Shown: piece by piece, positions 46,309 to 54,702 of the stretch
Numbering within the stretch: the first letter of the stretch is position 1
How the letters are laid out: each line of letters starts with the position of its first letter
DNA from: Parvularcula oceani
GTDB lineage: Bacteria; Pseudomonadota; Alphaproteobacteria; Caulobacterales; Parvularculaceae
Direction of reading: 5' to 3'
Assembly (NCBI RefSeq): GCF_000733125.1
Contig: NZ_JPHU01000001.1
Span: 434,001-498,000, forward strand
DNA: 64,000 nucleotides
Notes under the pieces: generated by a model
Told to the model about the DNA's origin: nothing
Databases searched by the model: none
What the model saw: the letters and a program-made list of their open reading frames with translations, nothing else
Program-made: the position numbers and the translations under genes

Positions 46309-49113
46309 TCAGAGGCTGAAGGTCCAGCCCTGGTACCAGTCGTCCGAAGAGCCGCCGACGGCGCCGATATAGTCGGAGTCGTCGAAGAACTCGCCGTCCT
46401 CTTCGATGTCCGTGGCGTCGACCGCGAGCTCGTTCGCACCCGGAACGAGCTCGGCGTCGGTGCCGTCGGCCGTCAGCGTGCTGTCCTGGCCCAGCGCTTC
46501 GCCGTCCACGTTGCCGTTGGCGGCGCTGAAGAGGTCGCCCTCCGCGTCGACCACGGGGTTTTCGACGTCGACGACATAGGTCGAGTAGAAGGTCGGCACG
46601 ATGCCTGCCAGGCTCTCCTGGTCGAAATCGATGCCGTCATTCGTGCCCGACGCGTCGCCCTCGGCATCCGCCACCAGCAGGATCGAATTGTAGATCGAGG
46701 CATTGGTGCCGGCACGCAGCTTGACGATGTCGGACGATCCGTTGCCGATCAGGGTCAGGTTGGCGAGCTGCGGGTTCGAACGCGGCGTCAGGTCCACGTC
46801 GTCGCCGCGATTGTCGCCCTCGATGGCCCTGTCGCCGTCATCCTCGGCCTGCACCACGATGGCGTATTGCAGATTGCCCTGCCAGCCATCGGTCCAGTCG
46901 ATCGAGTCGTCGCCCGCGCCGGTGATGACGAGATGCCTGGCGCTGACCGTGCCGCCGAAGAACTCGACCCCGTCATCCTGGTTGTTGTGGACCTGGACGA
47001 AATCGACATCCGTTTCCGAGCCGACGCCCTGGAAGGCGATGCCGTTCAGCTCGTTGTCCGAGGTGAAGGCGAAGCCGGCATAGCGGACCTGAAGGTAGTT
47101 GAGATTGCCCGAATCGTCCTCGGGGCTGGCGCCGCCGAAGAGGCCGGAGCCGCCCTCGCCGTCCTTCTCGCAGGCGACCGTGCCCGGCGTGGCCGTCGCA
47201 TTGCCGCAGTCATTGATCGGCGCGCGGCCGTTGATGACGAGGCCGCCCCATTCGCCGCGGGCCGAGGGGTCGACCGATCCGTCCACGTCGCTGAGCGAGG
47301 TCATGACGACCGGCGCGGCGGCCGTGCCGTTCGCCTCGATCTGCGAGCCGCGCGTGACGACGAGCGCGTCCCGGCCGGACGAGCCGAAGAGCGTGACGCC
47401 CGGCTCGATCGTCAGGGTCGCGCTCTGCGCGCTGGCGCGCGGATTCTCGGGATCGGGGCCGAGATCGTTGCCGACGAAGATCGTGCCGTCGAGTTCGTAG
47501 AGATTGCCTCGCGTCAGCCGCAGGTCGGCGGTGATGACCGCCGGCAGCGTGCAGACATTGTCCTCGCTCCGGCCCGAGGGCACGGCGCGGCTGCTCTGCT
47601 CCGTCCCGCTCGGGCAGCCCTGCGCGGCCGAGTCCGGGAAGGGCGCTTCGAGCGTCCAGTCGGCGAGCCAGCTCGCGGCGACCGACTGCACGCCGGGCGC
47701 GAAGGCGCCCAGATAATCCGTGTCCTCCGTGTCGTCGCCGGGAATGTCCGTGGTCGCCGCCACGTCCGTCTCGGTATCGCCGAGGAAGAGCCCGTTCAGG
47801 GTCGCGCCCGTCGAGGCGACATTGCTGTCCGAGGCCTCGAAGATCACCTCGCCGTCGCTGTCATAGGGCGCGCCGTTCTCTGCCACGAAGAGCGAGAAGA
47901 CCTGCGGGTCGGGACCCGTGCCCTCGTCGTCATAGTCGAGGCCGTCGCCTTCGAAATTCACGACCACGCCGTTATAGAGCGCGGCGTTCGTGCCCGCGCG
48001 CAGCTTGACGCCGTCATCGCCCACGCCCTCTGCGCCGAGGAAGGTGAAATTGGCGATCAGCGGGTTCGAACGCGGCGTCAGGTCCACGTCGTCGCCGCGG
48101 TTGTCGCCCTCGATGCCGCGGTCCGCATCGCCTTCGGTCTGCACGACCACGGCATATTGCAGATTGCCCTGCCAGCCATCGGTCCAGTCGATCGAATCGT
48201 CGCCCGCGCCCGTAATCGCGACATAGCGCGGCGAGACCGTGCCGCCGAAAAATTCGACGCCGTCATCGGCATTGTTGTGGACCTGGACGTATTCGACCTC
48301 GGTGCCGGAGCCGACGCCCTGGAAGGCGATGCCGTTGAGCTCATTGTCCGAGGAGAAGGCGAAGCCCGCATACTGGACGCGCAGATAGCGCAGCGACCCC
48401 GAATCGTCCGCCGCGTCGCCGCCGCCGAAGAGGCCCGAGCCGCCCTCGCCGTCCTTGGTGCAGTCTTCGGTGCCCGGCGTCGCGCCCGTGTCCGCGCAGT
48501 CATTGATCGGCGCGAGGCCGTTGATGACGAGGCCGCCCCATTCGCCGCGGGCCGTGGCCGAGCCGCCCGCCGTGCCGTCGGAGGCCGCTTCGCGCGCGCT
48601 GTCGCCCGAATCGCCGTCGGCGAGGTCCGAGGCGGAGGTCATGATGATCGGATCGGCCTGCGTGCCGTTCGCCTCGATCCGGGAGCCGGGCGAGACGACC
48701 AGCGCGTCGCGGCCCGAAGAGCCGAAGATGACCGTACCCGGCTCGATCGTCAGCGTGGCGCTCTGCGCGCCGTCCACCGTGATCGCGTTCTCGCCGACGA
48801 AGACCGTCCCGTCGAGCGCATAGGCATTGTCGCTCGTCAGCGTAAGGTCGGTCGTGATGACGCCGGCGGGGATGCGGCAGGCCCGGATGTCCTGGCCGTT
48901 CGAGGTGACGGTCGTCTCGTCGAGGCCGGAGGGGCACCCGCCCGAGCCGACGAAGTCGAACCCGTTCGAGGAACCGCCGCCGCCGCCGCCGGGATTGATG
49001 ACCACGGGCGCCGTTCCGCCGGTGGAGGCCACGTCGCCGCCGCCCGAGCAGGCCGAGAGGAGAGCGATCGCGCTGCTGGCGAGCAGGCCGCTACGAAGAA
49101 GAGAGGAGATCAT
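46309..49113 (-). CDS. Large two-repeat lipoprotein next to the TonB-dependent receptor (unknown function)
   Basis: 934 residues. The N-terminus is a lipoprotein signal (AIALLSACSGGG; lipidated Cys at residue 22) followed by a glycine-rich linker. The rest is two tandem copies of a ~430-residue, acidic, beta-rich unit. Each unit starts with GCPSG..., contains TIEPG..FGSSGRDALVV, GEWGGLVING.APINDC, C.KDGEGGSGLFGG, DELNGIAFQGVGS-like, VEFFGGTVS and WTDGWQGNLQYA. Each has four Cys and rising short repeats that look like a right-handed beta-helix. I do not know a described function. With the receptor and T2SS genes beside it, a surface-exposed binding or scaffold lipoprotein is likely. Confidence 0.85.
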   Translation of the reverse strand: MISSLLRSGLLASSAIALLSACSGGGDVASTGGTAPVVINPGGGGGGSSNGFDFVGSGGCPSGLDETTVTSNGQDIRACRIPAGVITTDLTLTSDNAYALDGTVFVGENAITVDGAQSATLTIEPGTVIFGSSGRDALVVSPGSRIEANGTQADPIIMTSASDLADGDSGDSAREAASDGTAGGSATARGEWGGLVINGLAPINDCADTGATPGTEDCTKDGEGGSGLFGGGDAADDSGSLRYLRVQYAGFAFSSDNELNGIAFQGVGSGTEVEYVQVHNNADDGVEFFGGTVSPRYVAITGAGDDSIDWTDGWQGNLQYAVVVQTEGDADRGIEGDNRGDDVDLTPRSNPLIANFTFLGAEGVGDDGVKLRAGTNAALYNGVVVNFEGDGLDYDDEGTGPDPQVFSLFVAENGAPYDSDGEVIFEASDSNVASTGATLNGLFLGDTETDVAATTDIPGDDTEDTDYLGAFAPGVQSVAASWLADWTLEAPFPDSAAQGCPSGTEQSSRAVPSGRSEDNVCTLPAVITADLRLTRGNLYELDGTIFVGNDLGPDPENPRASAQSATLTIEPGVTLFGSSGRDALVVTRGSQIEANGTAAAPVVMTSLSDVDGSVDPSARGEWGGLVINGRAPINDCGNATATPGTVACEKDGEGGSGLFGGASPEDDSGNLNYLQVRYAGFAFTSDNELNGIAFQGVGSETDVDFVQVHNNQDDGVEFFGGTVSARHLVITGAGDDSIDWTDGWQGNLQYAIVVQAEDDGDRAIEGDNRGDDVDLTPRSNPQLANLTLIGNGSSDIVKLRAGTNASIYNSILLVADAEGDASGTNDGIDFDQESLAGIVPTFYSTYVVDVENPVVDAEGDLFSAANGNVDGEALGQDSTLTADGTDAELVPGANELAVDATDIEEDGEFFDDSDYIGAVGGSSDDWYQGWTFSL
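46312..47622 (-). repeat. Second internal copy of the ~1290-base repeat unit in the large lipoprotein
   Basis: This copy encodes the C-terminal ~430 residues of the lipoprotein. Aligned positions match the other copy at a constant shift of 1290 bases with no insertion or deletion across at least 46771-47250 (for example 46771 with 48061, 46986 with 48276, 47021 with 48311, 47231 with 48521). Long stretches are identical in DNA, not only in protein. Confidence 0.85.
47648..48948 (-). repeat. First internal copy of the ~1290-base repeat unit in the large lipoprotein
   Basis: This copy encodes the N-terminal unit after the lipobox and Gly-rich linker. It has the same Cys pattern and short motifs as the second copy, with the clearest DNA identity around 48061-48330 and 48510-48550. 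Confidence 0.85.
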
Positions 49114-49247
49114 GCTATGGCCCCTGAAACACGTCCGTGAACCCGCGGGGTGAGCGCGAGGAATGCGGCGCGGAGTATGGCCGGGGCGCTACAGTTTCAT
49201 GACAGTAAGCTGACGGTTCCACGACGCCGCCGAAGAGCAGAGGAAGT

Positions 49248-49266
49248 GTGCGCACAACGTGCGCAA
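49248..49266. promoter_or_regulatory. Paired GTGCGCA elements one helical turn apart
   Basis: In the 253-base gap between the divergent lipoprotein and prepilin peptidase genes, GTGCGCAC (49248-49255) and GTGCGCAA (49259-49266) repeat with an 11-base period. TGCGCA is itself palindromic. This spacing would place two protein subunits on one DNA face, which suggests an operator. The regulator is unknown. Confidence 0.4.
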
Positions 49267-49281
49267 AGGACAGTGAAAAAC

Positions 49282-49295
49282 CCGCATCGATGCGG
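49282..49295. promoter_or_regulatory. Perfect 14-bp palindrome
   Basis: CCGCATCGATGCGG is fully self-complementary and lies about 70 bases upstream of the prepilin peptidase start, within an AT-richer segment. It may be an operator for the divergent promoters or a small hairpin; no T-run follows. Confidence 0.35.
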
Positions 49296-49366
49296 ACTTT
49301 CGGAGATATGAGAATCTTTTTCTACAGCCCGATCTTTTCACGATCCGACTTGGCCGCCGCCCCGGC

Positions 49367-50173
49367 ATGATGCTCGCCGTCTTCGCGATTCTGGGGCTGA
49401 TTCTCGGCAGCTTCTGCAATGTCGTGATCTCGCGGGGCCCGGTGCTCTGGGGCCTGAGCGAGGAACCGCGCCCGCAAGGCCCCTTCGACCTCTCGCGCCC
49501 CCGCTCGCATTGTCCTTCCTGCAAGCGCACCCTGGCGCCCGCAGAGCTCGTGCCGCTGCTGAGCTATGCCGTCCTGCGCGGCCGGTGCCGGCAATGCGGC
49601 GCGCGCATCGCCGGCCGTTATCCGCTGATCGAGCTCCTGGGCGGTCTGGCCGGCATCGCGGCGGTCCTGTGCGCGCCCGGTGTCGCGGGCGCCGCCTTCC
49701 TCCTCGGCTTCCTTCTCCTCCTCCTGGCCGCGGCGGCGATCGATGCGGAGACGGGCTATCTGCCCGACGCCCTGACCGGACCTGCGCTCTGGCTCGCGCT
49801 CCTCGCCGCCGCGGCCGGGCTCAGCGTGCCGCCGGGCGCGGCGATCATCGGCGCGGCCGCGGGCTATGCCGCCTTTCGCGGGATCGCGGGAGGCTATGCG
49901 GCCCTGCGCGGCAGGGAGGGGCTGGGGCGGGGCGATGCCAAGCTTCTTGCGGCGGGCGGCGCGGCCCTCGGGCCGCTCGCCCTGCCCTTCGTGGTTCTCG
50001 CGAGCGCCGCCTGCGCGCTCGCCGTCATCGCCGCCGCCGCCGCGCGCGGGCGGCCGGTGGAAGGCGGCACCGCCCTTCGTTTCGGTCCCTATCTCGCCGG
50101 CGGCATCGCGCTCGTCCTTCTGGCCGAGGCCGCGCTGCCGGGCCGCGTTGTCCCGCCCTGGCCGCTTCTCTAG
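49367..50173 (+). CDS. gspO: Prepilin peptidase (A24 family) of the type II secretion system
   Basis: 268 residues, all membrane-rich (about eight segments). The N-terminal SFCNVVISR loop, the zinc-binding CPSC and CRQC pairs at residues ~46-81, the first catalytic Asp in DAETGYLPD around residue 126 and the second in GRGDAKLL (GxGD) around residue 188 are all intact. It cleaves and N-methylates prepilins GspG-K. An ATG at 49370 is also possible. It diverges from the large lipoprotein gene and faces away from the gsp operon, but its product is required by it. Confidence 0.93.
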   Translation: MMLAVFAILGLILGSFCNVVISRGPVLWGLSEEPRPQGPFDLSRPRSHCPSCKRTLAPAELVPLLSYAVLRGRCRQCGARIAGRYPLIELLGGLAGIAAVLCAPGVAGAAFLLGFLLLLLAAAAIDAETGYLPDALTGPALWLALLAAAAGLSVPPGAAIIGAAAGYAAFRGIAGGYAALRGREGLGRGDAKLLAAGGAALGPLALPFVVLASAACALAVIAAAAARGRPVEGGTALRFGPYLAGGIALVLLAEAALPGRVVPPWPLL

Positions 50174-50200
50174 CCTGCCCGCCCAAAGGAAGGATGCCCC

Positions 50201-51151
50201 ATGCCGAAGCTCTCTCCCCGCGACGCCCGCGCCAAATTCCGCGAGATGGTCGATGCGCTCGCCCTGCCCGTGGTCGCCGCGCCCATGTTCATCGTTTCGG
50301 GACCCGAGCTCGTGAAGGCGGAACGACAGGCCGGCATCATCGGCGCCTTTCCGGCCCTCAATGCCCGCCCGGCCGAGGCGCTGACCGAGTGGATGGACGA
50401 CATCAAGTCTGTGGACGGCGCGCCCTATGCGGTGAACCAGATCGTGCATCGCTCGAATGACCGCCTGCAGCACGATCTGGAGGTCATGGTCCGCCACGAG
50501 GCTCCGCTCTGCATCACGTCGCTCGGCGCCCGCACGGACGTCTTCGAGGCCGTGCAGTCCTATGGCGGCCTCTGCTTCCACGACGTCATCAACGACAAGT
50601 TCGCCCGCAAGGCCGTGGAGAAAGGCGCCGACGGCCTGATCCTGGTCGCGGCGGGCGCTGGCGGGCATGCGGGGAGCCTCTCGCCCTTCGCCTTCCTCGC
50701 CGAGGTGCGCGAATGGTTCGAGGGTCCGATCCTGCTCTCGGGCTCCATCGCGACCGGCGCCGGCGTCCTCGCCGCCCGGGCCATGGGCGCCGATGCCGCC
50801 TATATCGGCTCCGCCCTCATCGCGACCGAAGAGGCCCGCGCCAGCGACGATTACAAGCAGGGCATGGTCGAGGGCCGAGCGGAAGACGTTGTCTACACGA
50901 ACTATTTCTCGGGCGTGCACGGAAACTATTTCGGCCCCTCGATCCGCAAGGCCGGCCTCGATCCGGACAATCTGCCCGAAGCCGATCCGACCAAGATGAA
51001 CTTCAAATCCGGCGGCGACTCGAACAAGAAGGTCTGGAAGGATATCTGGGGCTGCGGGCAAGGCATCGGCGCCGTTCACGAAGTGGCGTCCGTCGCGTCG
51101 GTGGTGGACCGGCTGAAACGGGAATATGATGCGGCCCGGCAGGGCATCTGA
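50201..51151 (+). CDS. Nitronate monooxygenase family FMN protein
   Basis: 316 residues of the 2-nitropropane dioxygenase/nitronate monooxygenase family. The FMN-binding barrel features are PVVAAPMFIVSGPELVKA at the N-terminus, ILVAAGAGGHAGSLSPFAFL around residue 148 and ILLSGSIATGAGVLAARAMG around residue 178. It oxidises alkyl nitronates (or related compounds) with O2 in the cytoplasm. The C-terminal extension has an unusual Gly/Lys-rich stretch (KSGGDSNKKVWKDIWGCGQ) common to this subgroup. It lies 27 bases after the prepilin peptidase gene. Confidence 0.9.
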   Translation: MPKLSPRDARAKFREMVDALALPVVAAPMFIVSGPELVKAERQAGIIGAFPALNARPAEALTEWMDDIKSVDGAPYAVNQIVHRSNDRLQHDLEVMVRHEAPLCITSLGARTDVFEAVQSYGGLCFHDVINDKFARKAVEKGADGLILVAAGAGGHAGSLSPFAFLAEVREWFEGPILLSGSIATGAGVLAARAMGADAAYIGSALIATEEARASDDYKQGMVEGRAEDVVYTNYFSGVHGNYFGPSIRKAGLDPDNLPEADPTKMNFKSGGDSNKKVWKDIWGCGQGIGAVHEVASVASVVDRLKREYDAARQGI

Positions 51152-51207
51152 TAACGTGCCCTGCGGTCCGCATCGCGGACGGCAGGGCACGCGCTAGGGC
51201 AGGACGC

Positions 51208-51756
51208 ATGACGAAATTCTTCTCTTTCCACCTTCTGGGCGCGCTCGCCGCGCTGACGGCCTGCGCGAGCGTCAGCAGCAATAGCAGCGACACCGTCGAC
51301 ACCACGTCCGAAGGGCTCGGAGAGGCGGTCCTCTCCCCGCTCGAGGACGTCAACATCAAGCGCGACGAGATCCCGATCGTCCTTCGGGGCCTGCTCGGCC
51401 CCTATCCGCTCGAGGCGCCCGAGAGCTGCGCGGCGATCGCGGCGCATGTGCGCGACCTCAACGCGGCTCTCGGTCCTGACGAAGACGATCCGGAGGCGCA
51501 GGAGGATGAGAGCCTCGGGGAGAAGGCCGGCGAAGGCACGCTCAGCGTGATTTCGAGCGCGGCGAGCGACATCATCCCCTTCCGCTCCGTCGTGCGCTAC
51601 GCGACCGGTGCGACGGCGCATGAGGCCAAGGTGCGGGCCGCCTATGAACGCGGCATCGCTCGGCGGGCCTATCTCAAGGGAATCGGTCAGATCCGCGGCT
51701 GCGAGCCGCCCGCCGCGCCCCGCGATGCGCGGCGCGGCCTGATGATGGACGACTAG
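51208..51756 (+). CDS. Lipoprotein, first of a tandem paralogous pair
   Basis: 182 residues with a lipoprotein signal (ALTACAS; lipidated Cys at about residue 19). The mature part shares with the next gene the pattern PLEDVNIKRDEIPIVLR, PESCAAIAAHV, LGPDEDDPE, IPFRSVVRYATGA..H and AYERGIARRAYLKGIGQIRGCE, with two conserved Cys that could pair. There is no recognised domain or function. The ATG has AGGA upstream. It is followed by its paralogue after 52 bases, so the two may be one transcript. Confidence 0.82.
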   Translation: MTKFFSFHLLGALAALTACASVSSNSSDTVDTTSEGLGEAVLSPLEDVNIKRDEIPIVLRGLLGPYPLEAPESCAAIAAHVRDLNAALGPDEDDPEAQEDESLGEKAGEGTLSVISSAASDIIPFRSVVRYATGATAHEAKVRAAYERGIARRAYLKGIGQIRGCEPPAAPRDARRGLMMDD

Positions 51757-51808
51757 CCGCAGGCGCCCGCGCTTGCCGGCGCGGCGGCCAGGCTTAACCT
51801 TCACGCCC

Positions 51809-52414
51809 ATGCTCTATTTCCGCCTTTTCGCCCTGACGCTCGCCGCGACCGCCGTGACGGGCTGCGCGAGCGTCGCCAAGACGACCGCCAAGGGCGCGGG
51901 GAAGACCGCCGTCTTCGCGACCAAGACCACGGCGAAGACCACGGCCAAGGTGGCGGGCGTCGCCGTGCAGGTGCCGCTCGAGGACCTCAACCTCAAGCGG
52001 ACCCGGATCCCCAAGACCCTGCGCAGGACCGAGCGGATCTATTCGCCGGGCTGGCCAGAGAGCTGCGACGCGCTCGAGAGCGAGATCGACCGGCTGACCG
52101 AGGCGCTGGGGCCCGACGTGGACGATCCGCCCCTGGAGGATGACCGCAACATCTTCGAGAAAACCTCGGACGGGGCCGGCAATCTGACCCGCTCGGGCAT
52201 CCGCTCGGTCACGAGAAGCCAGATCCCCTTTCGCAGCGCGGTCCGCTTCGCGACCGGCGCGAACCGCCATCAGGTGAGGCTGCGGGAGGCCTATCTCCTC
52301 GGCATTCAGCGCCGTAGCTATCTCAAGGGCATGGGCGACGCGCTGGGCTGCGAGGAGGCGGGGGTCGACCGCACGCCGGAAGAAGAGGACAAGAAGCGCT
52401 TCGGCATCTTCTGA
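51809..52414 (+). CDS. Lipoprotein, second of a tandem paralogous pair
   Basis: 201 residues from ATG 51809 with a lipoprotein signal (TAVTGCASV). A Lys/Thr/Ala-rich stretch follows the Cys (AKTTAKGAGKTAVFATKTTA), absent from the first copy, then the shared core PLEDLNLKRTRIPKTLR, PESCDALESEI, LGPDVDDPPLEDD, IPFRSAVRFATGANRH and AYLLGIQRRSYLKGMGDALGCE. It has the same two mature Cys. Function is unknown; probably an outer-membrane lipoprotein that acts with, or beside, its neighbour. The tail is basic and acidic alternating (EEEDKKRF). Confidence 0.8.
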   Translation: MLYFRLFALTLAATAVTGCASVAKTTAKGAGKTAVFATKTTAKTTAKVAGVAVQVPLEDLNLKRTRIPKTLRRTERIYSPGWPESCDALESEIDRLTEALGPDVDDPPLEDDRNIFEKTSDGAGNLTRSGIRSVTRSQIPFRSAVRFATGANRHQVRLREAYLLGIQRRSYLKGMGDALGCEEAGVDRTPEEEDKKRFGIF

Positions 52415-52539
52415 GGCCGTTCCTGCCCCTCTCCGCTGCGACGCGATAACGCGAACCCCCTACGGAACCCCGCCCGAGGCGCAGCCGTTCCTTTTGCATA
52501 CCGGCTCGGATGAGAGCGCATGGCGAAAGCGAGGACGCG

Positions 52540-52683
52540 ATGAAAAGAGAGATCGACGCCACCAGAGCCCGTGAAGGCACCAATCGCCGCTGGCAATGGC
52601 GAACCTTCGTCATTTCGACGGCCCTCGCGGCGATCCTCCTGTTCCTGGTCTATTTCTTCGTGATCGCGAACCAGCCGGGCTGA
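52540..52683 (+). CDS. Small single-pass membrane protein (47 residues)
   Basis: This reading frame has GAGG five bases before its ATG. The N-terminal half is charged and hydrophilic (MKREIDATRAREGTNRRWQ), the second half is one hydrophobic segment (ISTALAAILLFLVYFFVI), and the end is short and polar. The arrangement suggests a cytoplasmic N-terminus. It resembles the 47-residue minus-strand protein at 56961-57104: both have RAR[EQ]G, then RWQ, then a membrane segment. Function is unknown. A strong terminator follows within 20 bases, supporting it as a real transcribed gene. Confidence 0.72.
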   Translation: MKREIDATRAREGTNRRWQWRTFVISTALAAILLFLVYFFVIANQPG

Positions 52684-52701
52684 TTTCCCGGTCTGCGCAT
52701 G

Positions 52702-52737
52702 AAAGAGCCCGCCGATCGTCCGATCGGCGGGCTCTTT
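52702..52737. terminator. Strong bidirectional terminator hairpin
   Basis: AAAGAGCCCGCCGATCG and its exact complement CGATCGGCGGGCTCTTT form a 17-bp stem (52702-52718 and 52721-52737) around a two-base spacer. The ends read as A- and T-runs, so it can terminate transcripts in both directions. It lies between the small membrane protein gene (plus strand) and the convergent ETF-QO gene (minus strand). Confidence 0.9.
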
Positions 52738-52759
52738 GTCGTTCGGACGGAATGCGCCG

Positions 52760-54487
52760 CTACATGTTCGGATAGTTCGGCCCGCCGCCGCCCTCGGGCA
52801 CGGTCCAGAGAATGTTCTGCGCCGGGTCCTTGATGTCGCAGGTCTTGCAGTGGACGCAGTTCTGCGCGTTGATCTGGAAGATCTTGCCGGTGCCGTGGTC
52901 GTCCTGGCCACGCGCGTCCGTCTTCCCTTCCGCCTCGACCCACTCATAGACGCCGGCGGGGCAATAGCGCTGGGACGGCCCCGCATATTCGGGCAGCTCG
53001 GTCGTATAGGGGACTTCGGGGTCGCGAAGCTTGAGATGGACCGGCTGGTCCTCCTCGTGGTTCGTGAAGGAGAAGGAGACCGAGGTCAGCTTGTCGAAGC
53101 TGATCTCCCCGTCCGGCTTAGGATAATCGATGGGCTTGTGCTTGCTTGCGGGCTCGGTCGCCTCGGCGTCGGTCTTGCCGTGCTTCAGCGTACCGAGGGG
53201 CGAATAGCCGCCGCTGACCGAGGTCATCCAGAGCTCGGGCCCCGTCATCAGCAAGGCGCCCTTCCAGGTGCCGAACTTGGACCAGAGCGGCTTGGCGTTG
53301 CGCACCTGATAGAGTTCCTTGCGCACCCAGGAGGCTTCGTAGCGCTCCTCATAGCCCGTCAGATCCGCCGGGACCTCTGCCCCCTCGCCCGCGCCCGTGA
53401 CGGCTTCGAAGGCCGCCTCGGCGGCCATCATGCCGGTCTTCATGGCGTTATGGTTGCCCTTGATGCGGGGCACGTTGACGAAGCCCGCAGAGCAGCCGAT
53501 CAGCGCGCCGCCGGGGAAGGTCAGCTTGGGCACCGACTGGAACCCGCCCTCATTGATCGCCCGCGCGCCGTAGGCGACCCGCTCGCCACCTTCGAAGAAG
53601 GGGCGGATCTCGGGGTGGGTCTTGAAGCGCTGGAATTCCTGGAACGGCGCGAGATAGGGGTTCTTGTAGTTGAGGTGCACCACCAGCCCGATCGACACGT
53701 AATTGTCGCCGAAATGGTACATCCACGAGCCGCCGCCCGTCTGGTCGTCGAGCGGCCAGCCGAAGGTGTGCTGGACGAAGCCCTTCTTGAAGTTCTCGTC
53801 GGGAACCTTCCACAGCTCCTTGAGGCCGATCCCGTATTTCTGCGGCTCCTTGCCCTTGTCGAGACCGAACTCCGAGATGATCTGCTTGGACAGAGAGCCC
53901 CGCACGCCTTCGGCGAGCAGGGTGTATTTGCCCAGAAGCTCCATGCCCGGCTCGTAGGCTGCCTTGGGTTCCCCGTCCTGGCCGATGCCCGCCTCGCCGA
54001 CGAGGACGCCGCGAACCCGGCCGTCATCGGCGCGCAGCACCCGGCTCGCCGCCATCATGGGATAGATCTCGACGCCCATCGCCTCGGCCTTCTCGGCCAG
54101 CCAGCGGCAGACATTGGCCATGGAGACATTGTAGCAGCCATGGTTCTTGATCATCTTGGGCAGGAGCGCGTTGGGCAGCGGCGCGGATCCTTGCGGCCCC
54201 AGGAACAAGAAGCGCTCCGAGGTGACGGGCGTGTCGATGGGGCAGCTCTCGTCCTCGCGCCAGTCGGGCATCAGCTCGTCGAGCGCCTTGGGGTCGAGGA
54301 CGGCGCCGGACAGGATGTGCGCGCCGACTTCCGAGCCTTTCTCGACCACGACGACGGAAATCTCTTTTCCGGTTTCCTGCTCGAGCTGCTTCAGCCGGAT
54401 CGCGGCGCAGAGGCCCGCTCCGCCCGCGCCGACGATGACGACGTCGAATTCCATGCTCTCGCGCTCGATGGGGGTCTCGTCGGCCAT
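52760..54487 (-). CDS. Electron transfer flavoprotein-ubiquinone oxidoreductase (ETF-QO)
   Basis: 575 residues. The FAD-binding start is FDVVIVGAGGAGLCAAIRL (GxGxxG) at residue ~12. The ubiquinone-binding middle domain is membrane-attached. The C-terminal 4Fe-4S cluster motif is CVHCKTCDIKDP with its fourth Cys earlier in RYCPAGVYEW. The enzyme passes electrons from ETF (fatty acid and amino-acid oxidation) to the quinone pool. Start ATG 54487 follows AGAGGA. It is convergent with the small membrane protein gene and divergent from the alpha/beta hydrolase gene. Confidence 0.95.
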   Translation of the reverse strand: MADETPIERESMEFDVVIVGAGGAGLCAAIRLKQLEQETGKEISVVVVEKGSEVGAHILSGAVLDPKALDELMPDWREDESCPIDTPVTSERFLFLGPQGSAPLPNALLPKMIKNHGCYNVSMANVCRWLAEKAEAMGVEIYPMMAASRVLRADDGRVRGVLVGEAGIGQDGEPKAAYEPGMELLGKYTLLAEGVRGSLSKQIISEFGLDKGKEPQKYGIGLKELWKVPDENFKKGFVQHTFGWPLDDQTGGGSWMYHFGDNYVSIGLVVHLNYKNPYLAPFQEFQRFKTHPEIRPFFEGGERVAYGARAINEGGFQSVPKLTFPGGALIGCSAGFVNVPRIKGNHNAMKTGMMAAEAAFEAVTGAGEGAEVPADLTGYEERYEASWVRKELYQVRNAKPLWSKFGTWKGALLMTGPELWMTSVSGGYSPLGTLKHGKTDAEATEPASKHKPIDYPKPDGEISFDKLTSVSFSFTNHEEDQPVHLKLRDPEVPYTTELPEYAGPSQRYCPAGVYEWVEAEGKTDARGQDDHGTGKIFQINAQNCVHCKTCDIKDPAQNILWTVPEGGGGPNYPNM

Positions 54488-54702
54488 GGATCCTCTTCTC
54501 TGTTTCGTCCCGCGGACTTCGCAGGTTCAGTTCGTGATCGTCTAACAGGTTTCAATGCGCTCTGTCAGCGCAGTCGGACTGCAGCCCGGCCTTGTCGTCA
54601 CGGAGCTGATACCGAACAGTGTTAGCGGGCAGTGGATGCGGAGCGGCTCTTGCACATCCCTGCCCCGGCCGGGACGGCAGGATCCGCAAGGACGGAGGGC
54701 CC

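Noticed and set aside
43403-49140. Very long plus-strand frames opposite the TonB receptor and lipoprotein genes
   Set aside because: The minus-strand products have clear domains, signal peptides and ribosome sites; the plus-strand translations are repetitive Arg/Val/Glu strings that mirror them.
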